From Desulfoluna spongiiphila (lineage in GTDB: Bacteria > Desulfobacterota > Desulfobacteria > Desulfobacterales > Desulfolunaceae), in contig NZ_FMUX01000002.1 in the NCBI RefSeq assembly GCF_900101345.1, positions 310,001-374,000 of the forward strand: DNA of 64,000 nucleotides. Reading direction: 5' to 3'. Positions 54,829 to 64,000 of this stretch are shown here, piece after piece. Within the stretch, counting starts at the first letter, position 1. Every line of letters begins with the position of its first letter. The position numbers and the translations under genes are program-made. The notes under the pieces are model-generated. The model saw only the letters and a program-made list of their open reading frames with translations, was not told where the DNA came from and searched no databases.

Positions 54829-56763
54829 TTAGCTGCGGCCCCTCAGCTGCCTGGCGTCTCCCACGCGAATGGTGAGGTTCATGCCGTCGTAGTGTTCCAG
54901 CAGGGGGATGAGGTATTTTCGGGAGACCCCGCCTGTCATCTCTTTAAAATCGGCGGTGGACATTTCGGTGTTTGATTCAAAAAATGCCAGGACTCTCGAT
55001 TTCAGGCCCTCAAGGGCTGGCTGGTGAAAGTACAGGTCCTCTTTGACCTTCATCAGCACCCCTTCTTTAATAAGGAGGAGGAGCACGTCTTTGGCTTTGT
55101 CCACGGGAACCCCCAGGGATTCGCACAGTGCCTTGAAGTAGGGGGGGGTAAGGGCCGTGTCGCTGTATGCGTTGATAATGTCTTTTTTCAACTGCTCCTG
55201 ATCCACCTGGAGCTCGACGGTGTGGGTGGCGAGTTTAACCGTGTCGGCGGTAAGGATCACGGCATTTTCGCTGACCAGGTGATTGAGGGTAAGGGTGAAG
55301 ACGCGGCTTCCCAGCACGTCTGGAAACTTGGATTTCAACTCCTCTTTGGACATGCCCTCTTTCAGGGGGTTGGCCTTGTGGTACTCGGCCAGGTATTCTT
55401 TGGCAATGTCGGTAAGTCGGTTGAAGGTGTCTCCGTGGATCAGGGTTCGGGTCTCCTTGTCCGTCTGGATGACCATGCGTTTGGACAGCAGTCCGGACAG
55501 GGCGCCGGTGAGCTGTTTTTCGCTGCAGTTGGTCATGAGCTTCAGGTCGGAAAAGGGAAGTCCCGCGTAGCCGGACTGGATAACGTGAAAGGCGATGATC
55601 TCGGGCAGCTCGTTTTCCATGAGCCCTGCAAGGCCCTTGACCACGTCGTCCCTGAAGCGTTTGTGTTTCGGTGGAATGGGGTTCAGGATACGCCCCCCCC
55701 CGATGGTACGCACCGGGGAGTAGCTCCGGATGACGTATCGGTCGTCCTTGATGCAGGCCACGGGTTCTTCCAGGCGAAGCTGCACTGCGGCGGTGTCTCC
55801 GGCGTCGAGGCTCTCCCTGTCCAAGAGGATCAGGTAGCCCAGAACCTCACTGGTGCCTGTGTGCAGGCGAATGCGGGTGCGGTTTTTCAAGGGCTTTTTG
55901 GCGCTGGGCAGGTAGAGAAACTCCACGTCCATGAGGTAACTGGGCTTGATGTCCCCCGGCGTGGAGACCACTTCTCCGCGCTGGATGGCGCTTTTCTCAA
56001 GGCCCTGGAAGTTAATGGCGGTGCGCATTCCCGAGGCGGCGGTCTCCACGCTGTCGCTGTGGACCTGGATGCCACGGACCTTGGACTCTGTGCCCGAGGG
56101 GTAGATGGTAACCGCGTCCCCCACGGAGATCTGTCCTGAGATGACCGAACCGGTGATGACGGTTCCGAAGCCCTTCATGGTGAAGACGCGGTCTACGGGC
56201 AGGCGGAACAGGGAGCTGGTGCGGCGCTGAGGCACGGTGGTGGACAGCTCGGCCAGTGTGGCCTTGAGAGTGTCCATGCCCTCGCCGGTGATAGAGGAGA
56301 CGGGAATCATGGGGGCTCCCTCCAGGAAGGTGCCTTCGAGGAATCCGCCGATATCTTCCTGCACAAGCTCCAGCCACTCCTCGTCCACGAGGTCGGTTTT
56401 GGTGAGGACCACCACGCCGTGGGAGATGCCCAGAAGGGAACAGATCTCCATGTGCTCGCGGGTCTGGGGCATGACCCCCTCATCTGCGGCGATGACCATG
56501 GCCACGATGTCGATACCCGTGGCCCCTGCCACCATGTTTTTGACAAATTTTTCATGGCCGGGGACATCCACGATGCCCACATGCTGGCCGTTGGGCAGGT
56601 CCATGGAGGCAAACCCAAGTTCAATGGTGATGCCTCGGGTCTTCTCCTCTTTAAGCCGGTCCGTTTCAATGCCGGTCAGGCTGCGGATAAGGCTGGTCTT
56701 TCCGTGGTCAATGTGTCCTGCCGTGCCGAGTATAATCTGTTTCAACGACCCTTTGCTCCTCAT
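54829..56763 (-). CDS. selB: Selenocysteine-specific elongation factor SelB
   Basis: A 644-residue translational GTPase that carries Sec-tRNA to SECIS-programmed UGA codons. G motifs: [13 protein letters not shown] (G1), [17 protein letters not shown] (switch I), [12 protein letters not shown] (G3) and VVVLTKTDL (G4). Domains II and III follow ([20 protein letters not shown]), then the C-terminal winged-helix repeats ([20 protein letters not shown]). I chose ATG 56763 because it lies just before the G domain, although its ribosome site is weak; it may be coupled to the small gene ending 11 bp upstream. No gene with an in-frame UGA was found in the window, so its clients are elsewhere. Confidence 0.93.
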   Translation of the reverse strand: MRSKGSLKQIILGTAGHIDHGKTSLIRSLTGIETDRLKEEKTRGITIELGFASMDLPNGQHVGIVDVPGHEKFVKNMVAGATGIDIVAMVIAADEGVMPQTREHMEICSLLGISHGVVVLTKTDLVDEEWLELVQEDIGGFLEGTFLEGAPMIPVSSITGEGMDTLKATLAELSTTVPQRRTSSLFRLPVDRVFTMKGFGTVITGSVISGQISVGDAVTIYPSGTESKVRGIQVHSDSVETAASGMRTAINFQGLEKSAIQRGEVVSTPGDIKPSYLMDVEFLYLPSAKKPLKNRTRIRLHTGTSEVLGYLILLDRESLDAGDTAAVQLRLEEPVACIKDDRYVIRSYSPVRTIGGGRILNPIPPKHKRFRDDVVKGLAGLMENELPEIIAFHVIQSGYAGLPFSDLKLMTNCSEKQLTGALSGLLSKRMVIQTDKETRTLIHGDTFNRLTDIAKEYLAEYHKANPLKEGMSKEELKSKFPDVLGSRVFTLTLNHLVSENAVILTADTVKLATHTVELQVDQEQLKKDIINAYSDTALTPPYFKALCESLGVPVDKAKDVLLLLIKEGVLMKVKEDLYFHQPALEGLKSRVLAFFESNTEMSTADFKEMTGGVSRKYLIPLLEHYDGMNLTIRVGDARQLRGRS

Positions 56764-56774
56764 TATATGCGCAT

Positions 56775-56948
56775 CTATTTGGATTTTCGGTGACGCCAGT
56801 ATGCGGAAAAATAGCTCAGGCTCAGCAGAAGCAGGCCCAGAGCCGCAGAAAAGACGATCCCCTTGTCCGGATAAAAGAGACGCATCAGCAGCGTCCCAAA
56901 GACAAAGGAGAGAACCGCACGTATTATAAAAATGGTCACACGTTCCAT
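56775..56948 (-). CDS. Small two-helix membrane protein
   Basis: A 57-residue protein with two hydrophobic helices ([18 protein letters not shown] and [18 protein letters not shown]) around a short loop with FYPDKG, and a basic C-terminus (YWRHRKSK). GAGGTG precedes ATG 56948; the longer open frame upstream has no site. It ends 11 bp before selB on the same strand, so the two may be co-transcribed. Family not recognised. Confidence 0.6.
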   Translation of the reverse strand: MERVTIFIIRAVLSFVFGTLLMRLFYPDKGIVFSAALGLLLLSLSYFSAYWRHRKSK

Positions 56949-57295
56949 ATGGGTGCACCTCAAGGCGATGATTCGCCGTCCGGGTTCATGTGTCGGGGTG
57001 GATAAACGCATGCCGGGCATGTATAAAATCTCTGCCCCTTGGCACGATTCATACCTATTATAGTTGGCTGGTGGGGGTCAATAGGCAATCTCCCCGACAG
57101 GAGGGCGTCAAGGCCGTGCACGCCCGGTTTTTTCAAGGGTCCCAAGGCCGGTATTCGGATCGCTTCGGGACGCGGCCTGCTTTTCTTTGCACCGCTTGAA
57201 ATGTGACCTCAGGCGTATCGATGCACAAAATCAAGGGCTTGTTGACGGGGCGGGAAATGGCGGGGATTTTTTTTGCATTCATGCTTGAAAAACCC

Positions 57296-57324
57296 TTGTC
57301 ATGGCCAGATTCATCGGGTATAAG
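57296..57324 (+). promoter_or_regulatory. Sigma-70 promoter for tRNA operon
   Basis: TTGTCA (57296-57301), a 17-bp spacer and TATAAG (57319-57324), starting transcription about 8 bp before tRNA-His. Both boxes match the consensus at five of six and four of six positions. Confidence 0.75.
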
Positions 57325-57336
57325 TCTCTTGTTTTT

Positions 57337-57413
57337 GGTGAGCGTAGCTCAGTTGGTAGAGCCCCGGATTGTGGTTCCGGTTGTCGCGGGTTCAAATCCC
57401 GTCGTTCACCCCA
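57337..57413 (+). tRNA. tRNA-His (anticodon GTG)
   Basis: Full cloverleaf: acceptor GTGAGCG/CGTTCAC, D arm AGCTCAGTTGGTAGAGC, anticodon loop TTGTGGT, T arm GCGGGTTCAAATCCCGT and encoded CCA. The extra G at 57337 pairs with discriminator C at 57410, the tRNA-His identity pair. Confidence 0.95.
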
Positions 57414-57421
57414 TACACTTT

Positions 57422-57498
<77 letters not shown>

Positions 57499-57512
57499 TT
57501 TGGAAGACCAAA

Positions 57513-57538
57513 GCCCCTTCTGCGGAAGGGGCTTTTTT
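57513..57538 (+). terminator. Rho-independent terminator of tRNA operon
   Basis: GCCCCTTC and GAAGGGGC form an 8-bp GC-rich stem with loop TGCG, followed by TTTTTT. It starts 15 bp after tRNA-Arg. Confidence 0.9.
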
Positions 57539-57851
57539 GTTTTGGTCAAATCCTCCACATTCCACGAGATCTTTGTGGAATTGCATGCCAAGACTTGTCT
57601 TGGGATCGCCTTTCGTTTTACCTCTCTGTGGTTACCCCACTCCCCGTTTGAAACCCTTTGTGTGATACACTCCCGCCAAAAAAGTGGGGCAGGGGTGGGG
57701 CAAATAGTCTCGATTCCAAAAAAACTGGGGCCACATTGGATGGCCCGTAAATCACGCCGTGACACCCCGGGGAAAGGGATAGGAAAAATCCCCATGGGTA
57801 TGGTATATATGGGCCGTTTTGCGGATCAAAAGAAAGGGGCAGGATTTTACG
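57539..57851 (+). other. Gap between tRNA operon and LuxR-type regulator
   Basis: 313 bp. It holds GTGGGGCAGGGGTGGGGC (57682-57699), a short G-rich tandem, and the leader of the regulator. No gene or integrase was found, so the tRNA end shows no sign of use as an attachment site. Confidence 0.4.
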
Positions 57852-60575
57852 ATGGATGCATTGCTGGTGACCAAATTCCATATGCCTCTTCTTCCGGATG
57901 GGGCCATTCCAAGACCACGCCTGAACAACAAGCTGTCATCCACGACCAAGGTATCCCTTATCTGTGCATCTGCGGGATTTGGAAAAACCAGTCTGGCCAT
58001 TGCCTGGCTCAGCCGGCAGGCATTGCCGGTGGCCTGGCTTTCACTGGATGAAAACGACAATGAGGTACATCGTTTCTTCAGCTATCTGCTCACTGCCCTG
58101 AACCGTTGTATGCCTGGTGTTGCAGAAAAATCGTTTGAGCTTTTGTCCTCCCCTGCATCGCCTGCCATCATGGCAGCCATGACGCAAATGATCAATGATC
58201 TGGAGCAGGCAGGGCGCCGCGTTATTTTGGCCCTGGACGACTATCACCTGATCGAAAACCAGGAGATCCATGCTGCCGTCGGTTTTTTGATCAATCATCA
58301 GCCGCCCCACCTCCATCTGGTTTTTCTCAGTCGCACAGAGCCCCCGTTGCCCATTGCCAAGCTCCGCTCGAAGAATCAGCTGAATGAGGTCGGGACCGAG
58401 GACCTGCGTTTCAACGTGGAAGAGGCCCGCTGTTTTTTAAATCGCTCCATGTCCCTTGGCTTGACAGGAGAGCAGGTCGCCAAATTGGAGAAGCAGTCCG
58501 AAGGGTGGGTCACTGGATTACAGCTTGCGGCCCTGTCCCTGAGGGAGCTTCGGGATGCAAATGGATTCATCGACAGCATGTCGGGAGAAGACCGGCATAT
58601 TACTGATTATCTTGTCAGTGAAGTTATTGCTCATCAGGACAAGGATATACAAGACTTCCTGATGCAGACATCCATTCTTAAGCGGTTCAATGCAGATCTC
58701 TGCGACGATCTGCTTGGCATTGAAAACAGCCAGCAGGTTCTGGAGCAACTGGAGAGGGGCAACCTCTTTATTATCCCCCTTGACAACAACCGGTGCTGGT
58801 ACCGTTATCACCATTGGTTTGCCGAGATGCTCAGCAATCGCCTTTGCACTCGGGGCAAGCAAGAAGTAACTCGCCTTCACCGGCAGGCAGCAAGCTGGTT
58901 CATGGCCCACAGCATGTGGGAAGAGGCCATCGACCATGCGCTGGAGGCAAAGGACTACGACCGGGTTATCTCGCATCTGGAGACACACATCGATCGGATA
59001 CTGGCCCGTGGGCATTTCAATATCTACCTGCAGTGGTTTAAAAAGGTGCCCGCAGACTACATGCCTTTGACCCTGACCTTGCACCAGCTGTTCTTTCTAT
59101 ATGAAATGGGGGAGTTTGAAGCCTTTGACCAATGCCTCCAGCAGATCGGGAAGCAGCTTGGCCCCCTCGGTAACGGCAAGGAAGGGGCGACACCCGAACA
59201 GCGTGGTATTTTCTTAGCCATCAAGGGCATCCGCAGTGCTTCTTTGTTTGCCGTAGATGAAGCAAGGGGCCATTTTCGGGATGCCCTGAGTGTGCTTCCT
59301 GAAGAGAAACGTTTCTGGCGGACCCTGGCTCTTGGTGGCTACGGATTCTGTCAGCGGGTCAGCGGCGCCCCCGGAAAGGCGATTCAGACTTTTAGAAAAG
59401 CCGTTTCCATGGCCTTTGATGAGAATCTCTCCTTCTGCTTTTTCATGTATTCCATAGCATTGGCAAAACTCTACATGGAATATGGGGAACTTCAACGGGC
59501 ACTTGAAACCTGTCGAACACTTGTGAACTACCAGGGATCCGACGACGAAGACGTCCCTTTTTCAGGTCTTGCCCATGTTGTTATGGGCCAGGTGTACTAC
59601 CACACAGGCGAACTTCTTCATTCCGAAAAATATCTCAAGAACGGGCTGAAAAAGATCACAAAAGATGGTGACGTCTTTTCCATTGTGGACGGCTACCTGA
59701 TCCTTGCTCTGTGCCTTCTCGATCAAGACAGGCCGGAGCAAGGCATTGAGGCCATGGACGAGATGAGTGCCTCCATTGACAGTCTGGCACCGCCAGACTC
59801 AGTGACCCTCATGGCTGCATCGTGCAAGGGGCTGATCCGCATACTGAGCGGCAAACCGGCTTCGACGGACAAAGGGTTTTTGCCACAGGGTGGCCGGGAT
59901 CTTGCCGATAAGGAATATCCCGATTTATCCCCCTTGAACTTTCAGGGCATCTACCGAACCGGTCAACAACCGTTGACATGTTACTCAAATGTCATCCAGC
60001 TTTTCGGTGCCAAAATGGCCATGGAAAGCCATAGGATCGACGAGTCGCTTCTCATACTCAATGAGTTTGTTTTAACATTCGATGATACAACCAGCCTTCT
60101 GTTCAGGGTGGACGTGTTGATTCAGGTGGCCCTGGCCCATCGCCGGCTTGGCAATGACGCCCGGGCGACGGAGAGTATGAAAAACGCTGTGGTCCTTGTT
60201 GCACCAGAAAACTATTGCCAGATATTCATGCGGGAAGGCCTGCCGGTATACGAGTTGTTGAAGCAGGTCGGCAGGAGACTGGGGCCCGACGAGCAGGAGG
60301 CAATGTGTTTTGTCGGGCGAGTGCAGAAAAAAATAGTTGAGCCCTCCCGGCCCGGCAGGTCACAGGACGCTTCCTTAGGCCTGACACCTCGCGAATTGGA
60401 GGTACTCATCTGCCTTGCCAAGGGGGCGAATTATGCAAAAACAGCAGGGCAGCTCTTTGTCTCTGTGAACACCTTGAAAACACACATCAAAGGAATCTAC
60501 AGCAAACTGGGGGTGGGCAACCGCACCCAGGCCATCAATAAAGCCAAGGAGTTCAGGCTTCTCCCGCCTTCGTAA
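57852..60575 (+). CDS. LuxR-family (MalT/LAL-type) ATP-binding transcriptional regulator
   Basis: A 907-residue regulator. N-terminal TKFHMPLLPDGAIPRPRL is the typical LAL opening; Walker A is SAGFGKTSLAIAW and Walker B-like ILALDDYHLI, forming a STAND NTPase. A long helical/TPR-like middle (about 340-830) would sense a ligand or protein. The C-terminal LuxR helix-turn-helix is LTPRELEVLICLAKGANYAK and VNTLKTHIKGIYSKLGVGNR. ATG 57852 is preceded by CAGGA. Because it stands directly before rdhA on the same strand, it is likely the activator of the dehalogenase operon, responding to an organohalide. That is inference from position. Confidence 0.88.
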   Translation: MDALLVTKFHMPLLPDGAIPRPRLNNKLSSTTKVSLICASAGFGKTSLAIAWLSRQALPVAWLSLDENDNEVHRFFSYLLTALNRCMPGVAEKSFELLSSPASPAIMAAMTQMINDLEQAGRRVILALDDYHLIENQEIHAAVGFLINHQPPHLHLVFLSRTEPPLPIAKLRSKNQLNEVGTEDLRFNVEEARCFLNRSMSLGLTGEQVAKLEKQSEGWVTGLQLAALSLRELRDANGFIDSMSGEDRHITDYLVSEVIAHQDKDIQDFLMQTSILKRFNADLCDDLLGIENSQQVLEQLERGNLFIIPLDNNRCWYRYHHWFAEMLSNRLCTRGKQEVTRLHRQAASWFMAHSMWEEAIDHALEAKDYDRVISHLETHIDRILARGHFNIYLQWFKKVPADYMPLTLTLHQLFFLYEMGEFEAFDQCLQQIGKQLGPLGNGKEGATPEQRGIFLAIKGIRSASLFAVDEARGHFRDALSVLPEEKRFWRTLALGGYGFCQRVSGAPGKAIQTFRKAVSMAFDENLSFCFFMYSIALAKLYMEYGELQRALETCRTLVNYQGSDDEDVPFSGLAHVVMGQVYYHTGELLHSEKYLKNGLKKITKDGDVFSIVDGYLILALCLLDQDRPEQGIEAMDEMSASIDSLAPPDSVTLMAASCKGLIRILSGKPASTDKGFLPQGGRDLADKEYPDLSPLNFQGIYRTGQQPLTCYSNVIQLFGAKMAMESHRIDESLLILNEFVLTFDDTTSLLFRVDVLIQVALAHRRLGNDARATESMKNAVVLVAPENYCQIFMREGLPVYELLKQVGRRLGPDEQEAMCFVGRVQKKIVEPSRPGRSQDASLGLTPRELEVLICLAKGANYAKTAGQLFVSVNTLKTHIKGIYSKLGVGNRTQAINKAKEFRLLPPS

Positions 60576-60754
60576 GGGCCGTGGATAAAACGGCACTCTT
60601 TACCCCACACACATCATGCTTTCATTTCTCTGCCCGTCATGCGGAGCTCCGGTGCTTTTAACGGGACGGAACGCCATTCGATATGGGGCCGAGGTCAATC
60701 CCAGGTTACGTGCCATTTTTCTATCACCCTTTTGTGTGATCTCCGGCTGTCTGC

Positions 60755-60782
60755 AAAATCACCCTCTGGGGTGATTTTTTTT
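60755..60782 (+). terminator. Rho-independent terminator between regulator and rdhA
   Basis: AAAATCACCC and GGGTGATTTT pair around TCTG, followed by a T run of eight. It lies about 180 bp after the regulator and 90 bp before rdhA, so it ends the regulator mRNA or attenuates read-through. Confidence 0.8.
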
Positions 60783-60823
60783 GTCCCGTATCCCTCTACT
60801 ATAAGCAGAGACAACATGCACAC

Positions 60824-60850
60824 GCAGGGGCATCCCCCTGCAGATTTTTG
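60824..60850 (+). promoter_or_regulatory. Hairpin in the rdhA leader
   Basis: GCAGGGG and CCCCTGC with loop CATC, followed by AGATTTTTG. It lies 22 bp before the rdhA start and just ahead of its ribosome site GGGAGGTGG. TATAAG at 60799-60804 could be a -10 box. The hairpin could attenuate rdhA expression. Confidence 0.4.
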
Positions 60851-60872
60851 TTAATGACTGGGAGGTGGAAAT

Positions 60873-62324
60873 ATGAGTGGGTCGGGTTCTCGAAAATCAA
60901 CCTATCACTCGACAGTGGGGCGCCGCGATTTCATGAAAATGCTCGGGATAGGTGCCGGAGCTGTGGGCGCCGGGGCTGTCGGCCTCGGCTCAACGGCCGC
61001 ACCGGCCTTTGCCGATCTGGATGAGATGATGGCATCGCCTTATGCAGAACGCAATCTGCCCTGGTGGGTCAAAGAGGTCGATGAGCCAACCGTGGAAATC
61101 GACTGGGATCATATGGAGATATTTCCGGGGGTCCATAAAACCCTGTTCAATCCCGGAGGCTGGGATAACAAGAAAGAATACAAGGCGATCCACGCGCGCA
61201 ACATAGCCTCCACAACGGAGAAGGTAAAAAAAAACGTACCGGGTTATTCCATTCGTGATCGTGCCTTAGGGGACGCCAACTGCTGGGGATGGGGGGCACT
61301 GAGCTCCATCGCCCCGTCGTGGACCGGGCCTGAGGTGGCGTCTTTTAACGGCTGGGAACATCCGACCATGTTCTACACCCCGGATCAGTTCGGAGTGCCT
61401 CGTTTCGAAGGCACACCGGAAGAAAACTCGCGTATGTTGCGCGTTGCCGGGCGTATTTTCGGTGCTGCGGATATGGGCTTTGTCAAACTCACGGATAAAA
61501 CCAAAAAGCTCCTTTATGGGAACATCCGTTTTGAAAAGGTTGATAAAGGTTACGATGCCGGGAACGGTACGGTCGTCCTGCCCGATAAGGACTTGTGGGT
61601 TATCTGTGCCGTTATTCCGCAGTCGTTGTGGATGGCCCAGTACACCGACCGCATGAGCTGGGCATCGGCCAACACCGCCGCTTACTCCAGGGCCAATATC
61701 TACTCCAATCGCATCAACGTGTTCCTGCGAGGCCTCGGGTACCAGCACTACGGAGGGGACACGGGTGCCGTTGGCCGAAGTGTCGGCTTCGGCATCATGT
61801 CCGGCATGGGGGAATACGGTCGTGCCGGTATCCTTGTCAGTCCCCAGTGGGGCACCAACTTCCGTACGGTTATGCTGACTGTAACAGACCTTCCTCTGGC
61901 TGAAACCAAGCCCATCGACGCTGGGATTGTGACGTTTTGCAGGGTCTGTAAGAAATGCGCTGAAATGTGTCCGTCCGGCGCCATTCCGAAAACCGATGAA
62001 CCCTTTTGGGGGGGAGACAAGTCCTGGCAGGCCAAAGGGATCAAGGGGTGGTACCAGGACGCGAAGAAGTGTTTTGCCTACATGCTCGGCGGCGACCCGG
62101 ATTGCAGTCGTTGCCAGGCCGTTTGTCCCTTTACCAAGTTCGATGAAGCCGTCATGCATGATCTGGTTCGCATGTCCATTGCCAAAGCCCCGGCACTCAA
62201 CGCGGCCATCCGGAAGATGGACGACGTCTTTGGTTATGGGCAGGAACCACCGTTGGAGAAGTCTCCCTGGGAAGTCGACCCCATGGATATTCCCCTGTTC
62301 GGTCTCGATAAATCACGGTCTTAG
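60873..62324 (+). CDS. rdhA: Reductive dehalogenase catalytic subunit RdhA
   Basis: A 483-residue corrinoid/Fe-S enzyme that removes halogen from organohalides in respiration. A Tat signal is present (GRRDFMKMLGIGAG, Arg17-Arg18) with cleavage near AFA, so it is exported folded. The catalytic region holds SWASANTAAYSRANIYSNRI and FLRGLGYQHYGGDTGA, in line with the corrinoid-pocket Tyr/Asn/Arg region of the family. Two 4Fe-4S motifs: CRVCKKCAEMCP (Cys356, 359, 362, 366) and Cys400-x10-Cys411-x2-Cys414-x3-Cys418. GGGAGGTGG is a strong ribosome site. The substrate is not predictable; brominated phenols are known substrates of Desulfobacterota enzymes. Confidence 0.95.
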   Translation: MSGSGSRKSTYHSTVGRRDFMKMLGIGAGAVGAGAVGLGSTAAPAFADLDEMMASPYAERNLPWWVKEVDEPTVEIDWDHMEIFPGVHKTLFNPGGWDNKKEYKAIHARNIASTTEKVKKNVPGYSIRDRALGDANCWGWGALSSIAPSWTGPEVASFNGWEHPTMFYTPDQFGVPRFEGTPEENSRMLRVAGRIFGAADMGFVKLTDKTKKLLYGNIRFEKVDKGYDAGNGTVVLPDKDLWVICAVIPQSLWMAQYTDRMSWASANTAAYSRANIYSNRINVFLRGLGYQHYGGDTGAVGRSVGFGIMSGMGEYGRAGILVSPQWGTNFRTVMLTVTDLPLAETKPIDAGIVTFCRVCKKCAEMCPSGAIPKTDEPFWGGDKSWQAKGIKGWYQDAKKCFAYMLGGDPDCSRCQAVCPFTKFDEAVMHDLVRMSIAKAPALNAAIRKMDDVFGYGQEPPLEKSPWEVDPMDIPLFGLDKSRS

Positions 62325-62339
62325 AAAAAAGGGAATATT

Positions 62340-62636
62340 ATGCGAATCGTTAGCTGGAACTGGTTCTGGTATGTGCTGCTCGGGTTTATCATGGGAGGGG
62401 GCGCTGTTTATCTCGTCACGCTGCTGAAAGAGAAATGCGTGAGGCTGGTTTGGTATGAATGGCTCCTGACCTTTTTGTCGTTTATCACCTTTATGCTACT
62501 GGGGCAGACCTTTATTGGATCCTTCAACGAAGGCGAACCCCGGGCTGCCTGGTTAAGCGTTGTTTTTATGGGGCTGCCCATCGTCATCATGGCTGTGGTG
62601 ACGTTGCGGTCGGTTCGTGGCAGGCAATCCGCCTGA
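62340..62636 (+). CDS. rdhB: Reductive dehalogenase membrane anchor RdhB
   Basis: A 98-residue protein with three hydrophobic helices (FWYVLLGFIMGGGAVYLV, WLLTFLSFITFMLLGQTF, LSVVFMGLPIVIMAVVTL) and the family loop FNEGEPRAAW. It would hold RdhA at the outer face of the inner membrane. It begins 15 bp after rdhA. Length and topology fit the family. Confidence 0.9.
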   Translation: MRIVSWNWFWYVLLGFIMGGGAVYLVTLLKEKCVRLVWYEWLLTFLSFITFMLLGQTFIGSFNEGEPRAAWLSVVFMGLPIVIMAVVTLRSVRGRQSA

Positions 62637-62758
62637 GCAAGAGGCCGGGCCCCTTCTGATTATAAGCCTCTGTTCCGGTGGGCGTGCCCATGCACACGGA
62701 CGGTCCTCGTACCCGGACCAACAGGCTGGAGGGCAGAAAGGGCCCCAGGGTAAAAAAG

Positions 62759-63973
62759 ATGTCATCTGAATCCATGATAGAAAAGAAAAAGCCGGCCTGC
62801 AGCCACCACAGCTCGCGAAAAAGAGAACGTGTTCTTGCCGTGGGGACCATGCTCCTCATCATGGCGGCCTGGGCTGTGGGGTTCACGTTGGAACATGCAG
62901 ATACGGAGCCCTATCTGTATCAGGCCATGCCCGGGGCGGACCGTATTGAAAAAACACCCCAGGGAAGCTATGCCGCCTATGGTACTGATCAGCTGATCGG
63001 TTACATAAGCGTCGGGGAAGGAAACGGTTACGGGGGGCCCATGAACGTGGCGGTGGCAACGGATCTTGACGGCAAGATCACAGGGTTGGCAGTTATTCGT
63101 CACCGGGAGACGCCCGAGTGGTTTAAGCGCGTTCAGGAAAGCGATTATTTTTCCTGTTTTATCGGGAAAAAATTCAGCGATCCCTTTGTGCTTGGCGACG
63201 ATATCGACGGCATTAGCGGGGCGACATACACCTCCCGGGCAGTGGCGCGGGCGTCCCTTGAGGGAAGCCGCTTTGTGGCTGAAAACAATCTGGACCTTCC
63301 GGTTCCAGCCAGGAAACCCGCTCAGGTTGCCTTTGGCCCGCCGGAAGGGGTGCTGCTTTTGCTGTTCGCCCTTGGCTTCCTCGGCCGCCGCAAATCGTTT
63401 CGTCACAAAAAAAAGGTGCGCTGGCTCAGTATGCTCACCGGCATGATTATTTTGGGGTTTATGTATACCAACCCGTTGACTCTCTCCCTTGTCAACAAAA
63501 TGCTTTTAGGGTTCTGGCCCGATTGGCATACGCATTTGTATTGGTACGTGCTGCTCGGCGGAATCCTGTTTTGCCTGGTATCGTCCGGCAAAAACCCCTA
63601 CTGTGAGTGGTTTTGCCCCTTCGGCGCCGCCCAGGAGTGCCTCGGTACAATCGGCGGAGCCAAAGCCCATGCCGTTCCCCGTTATAAATTCGTTCTTATG
63701 TGGCTTCAGCGCGGCCTGGCACTGGCAGCCATTCTCATTGCCATGGTGTATCGCAATCCGGGGATATCCAGTTATGAAATATTCGGCACCCTGTTTGACC
63801 TGAAGGGAAGCATCCTGCAGTTTTTCCTTTTGGGGCTGGTGGTGTTGGCGTCTTTGTTTGTCCGTCGTCCATGGTGTCGATACCTTTGCCCGATCAAGCC
63901 GATTGAATCGCTGATCAGGTTCCTTAGAAAATGGGTGAAAAGCAATGGCTCAGCAAAAATACAGTTCCCGTAA
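62759..63973 (+). CDS. rdhC: FMN-binding NosR/RdhC-like membrane Fe-S protein
   Basis: About 404 residues. After an N-terminal membrane segment (VLAVGTMLLIMAAWAVGFTL) comes an extracytoplasmic FMN-binding domain with DGISGATYTSRAVA, whose Thr would hold FMN covalently. Then about five membrane helices with two cysteine motifs on the inner side: CEWFCPFGAAQECLG and CRYLCPIKPIESL, each CX3CP, typical of NosR/RdhC proteins. It could pass electrons from menaquinol to RdhA or act in dehalogenase maturation. Start is uncertain: ATG 62759 has CAGGG upstream; 62690 and 62774 are alternatives. Confidence 0.83.
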   Translation: MSSESMIEKKKPACSHHSSRKRERVLAVGTMLLIMAAWAVGFTLEHADTEPYLYQAMPGADRIEKTPQGSYAAYGTDQLIGYISVGEGNGYGGPMNVAVATDLDGKITGLAVIRHRETPEWFKRVQESDYFSCFIGKKFSDPFVLGDDIDGISGATYTSRAVARASLEGSRFVAENNLDLPVPARKPAQVAFGPPEGVLLLLFALGFLGRRKSFRHKKKVRWLSMLTGMIILGFMYTNPLTLSLVNKMLLGFWPDWHTHLYWYVLLGGILFCLVSSGKNPYCEWFCPFGAAQECLGTIGGAKAHAVPRYKFVLMWLQRGLALAAILIAMVYRNPGISSYEIFGTLFDLKGSILQFFLLGLVVLASLFVRRPWCRYLCPIKPIESLIRFLRKWVKSNGSAKIQFP

Positions 63974-64000
63974 CGTAAAAGAGATACTGGTGGTTGTTTT
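63945..64000 (+). CDS. Start of a further gene, cut by window end
   Basis: An ATG at 63945 (MAQQKYSSRNVKEILVVV) stays open to the edge and overlaps the NosR/RdhC-like gene by 29 nt, which suggests operon continuation. Basic residues followed by a hydrophobic run look like a membrane protein start. Too little is visible to name it. Confidence 0.5.
   Translation, partial: MAQQKYSSRNVKEILVVV

Noticed and set aside
55024..56139. Plus-strand ORF of 371 codons
   Set aside because: Shadow of selB; composition is typical of antisense frames in GC-rich genes.
54829..56763. Selenoprotein gene near selB
   Set aside because: I looked for family proteins interrupted by in-frame TGA in the window and saw none.

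Overview
The window looks like part of the chromosome of a marine-type sulfate-reducing Desulfobacterota bacterium. Support: overall GC-rich codon use, an exosortase/PEP-CTERM exopolysaccharide locus of deltaproteobacterial type, a selB gene, a DUF2333 gene, and a reductive dehalogenase operon with a LuxR/MalT-type regulator. A Desulfoluna-like organism would fit, but that genus guess is inference only.

Positions 1-22.5 kb hold a plus-strand exosortase-associated polysaccharide operon: priming glycosyl-1-phosphate transferase (cut by the window start), Wza-like export protein, outer-membrane beta-barrel, UDP-sugar genes (tviB, tviC/wbpP, wecB), EpsI, exosortase, polysaccharide deacetylase, FemAB-like protein, five glycosyltransferases (one frameshifted), two asparagine-synthase-like amidotransferases and an O-antigen-ligase-like protein. 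Together these would make nucleotide-activated amino/uronic sugars, build and modify lipid-linked repeats, polymerise or ligate them, export them, and process PEP-CTERM proteins.

Positions 22.5-40.7 kb hold the most unusual content: four paralogous exported proteins of about 955-970 residues that I read as RIFT-barrel plus alpha/alpha-toroid proteins related to exo-rhamnogalacturonan lyases (PcRGLX/YetA type). Three are in tandem. A Wzx-like flippase and an A+T-rich island (33.6-37.3 kb) with transposase remnants, a third asparagine-synthase-like gene and an orphan gene separate them from the fourth. All four end in a short cysteine/proline tail.

Positions 40.8-51.3 kb hold accessory parts of the exosortase system: a CPBP/CAAX protease-like protein, one clear PEP-CTERM protein, a PrsT-like TPR lipoprotein, a membrane coiled-coil protein with a RelE-like C-terminal domain, and a minus-strand operon with a tyrosine-kinase-like ATPase, a Wzz-like protein and a secreted FN3/PKD/FG-GAP-like protein ending in a GGCFI tail. 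A roughly 190-bp repeat with terminal inverted repeats (MITE-like) occurs at 1.4, 10.6, 15.3 and 46.7 kb.

Positions 52-57.5 kb are housekeeping genes: hemW, DUF2333, selB, a small membrane protein, and tRNA-His plus tRNA-Arg behind a good promoter. Positions 57.8-64 kb hold an organohalide-respiration locus: a LuxR/MalT-type regulator, rdhA, rdhB, an FMN-binding NosR/RdhC-like membrane protein and the start of another gene.
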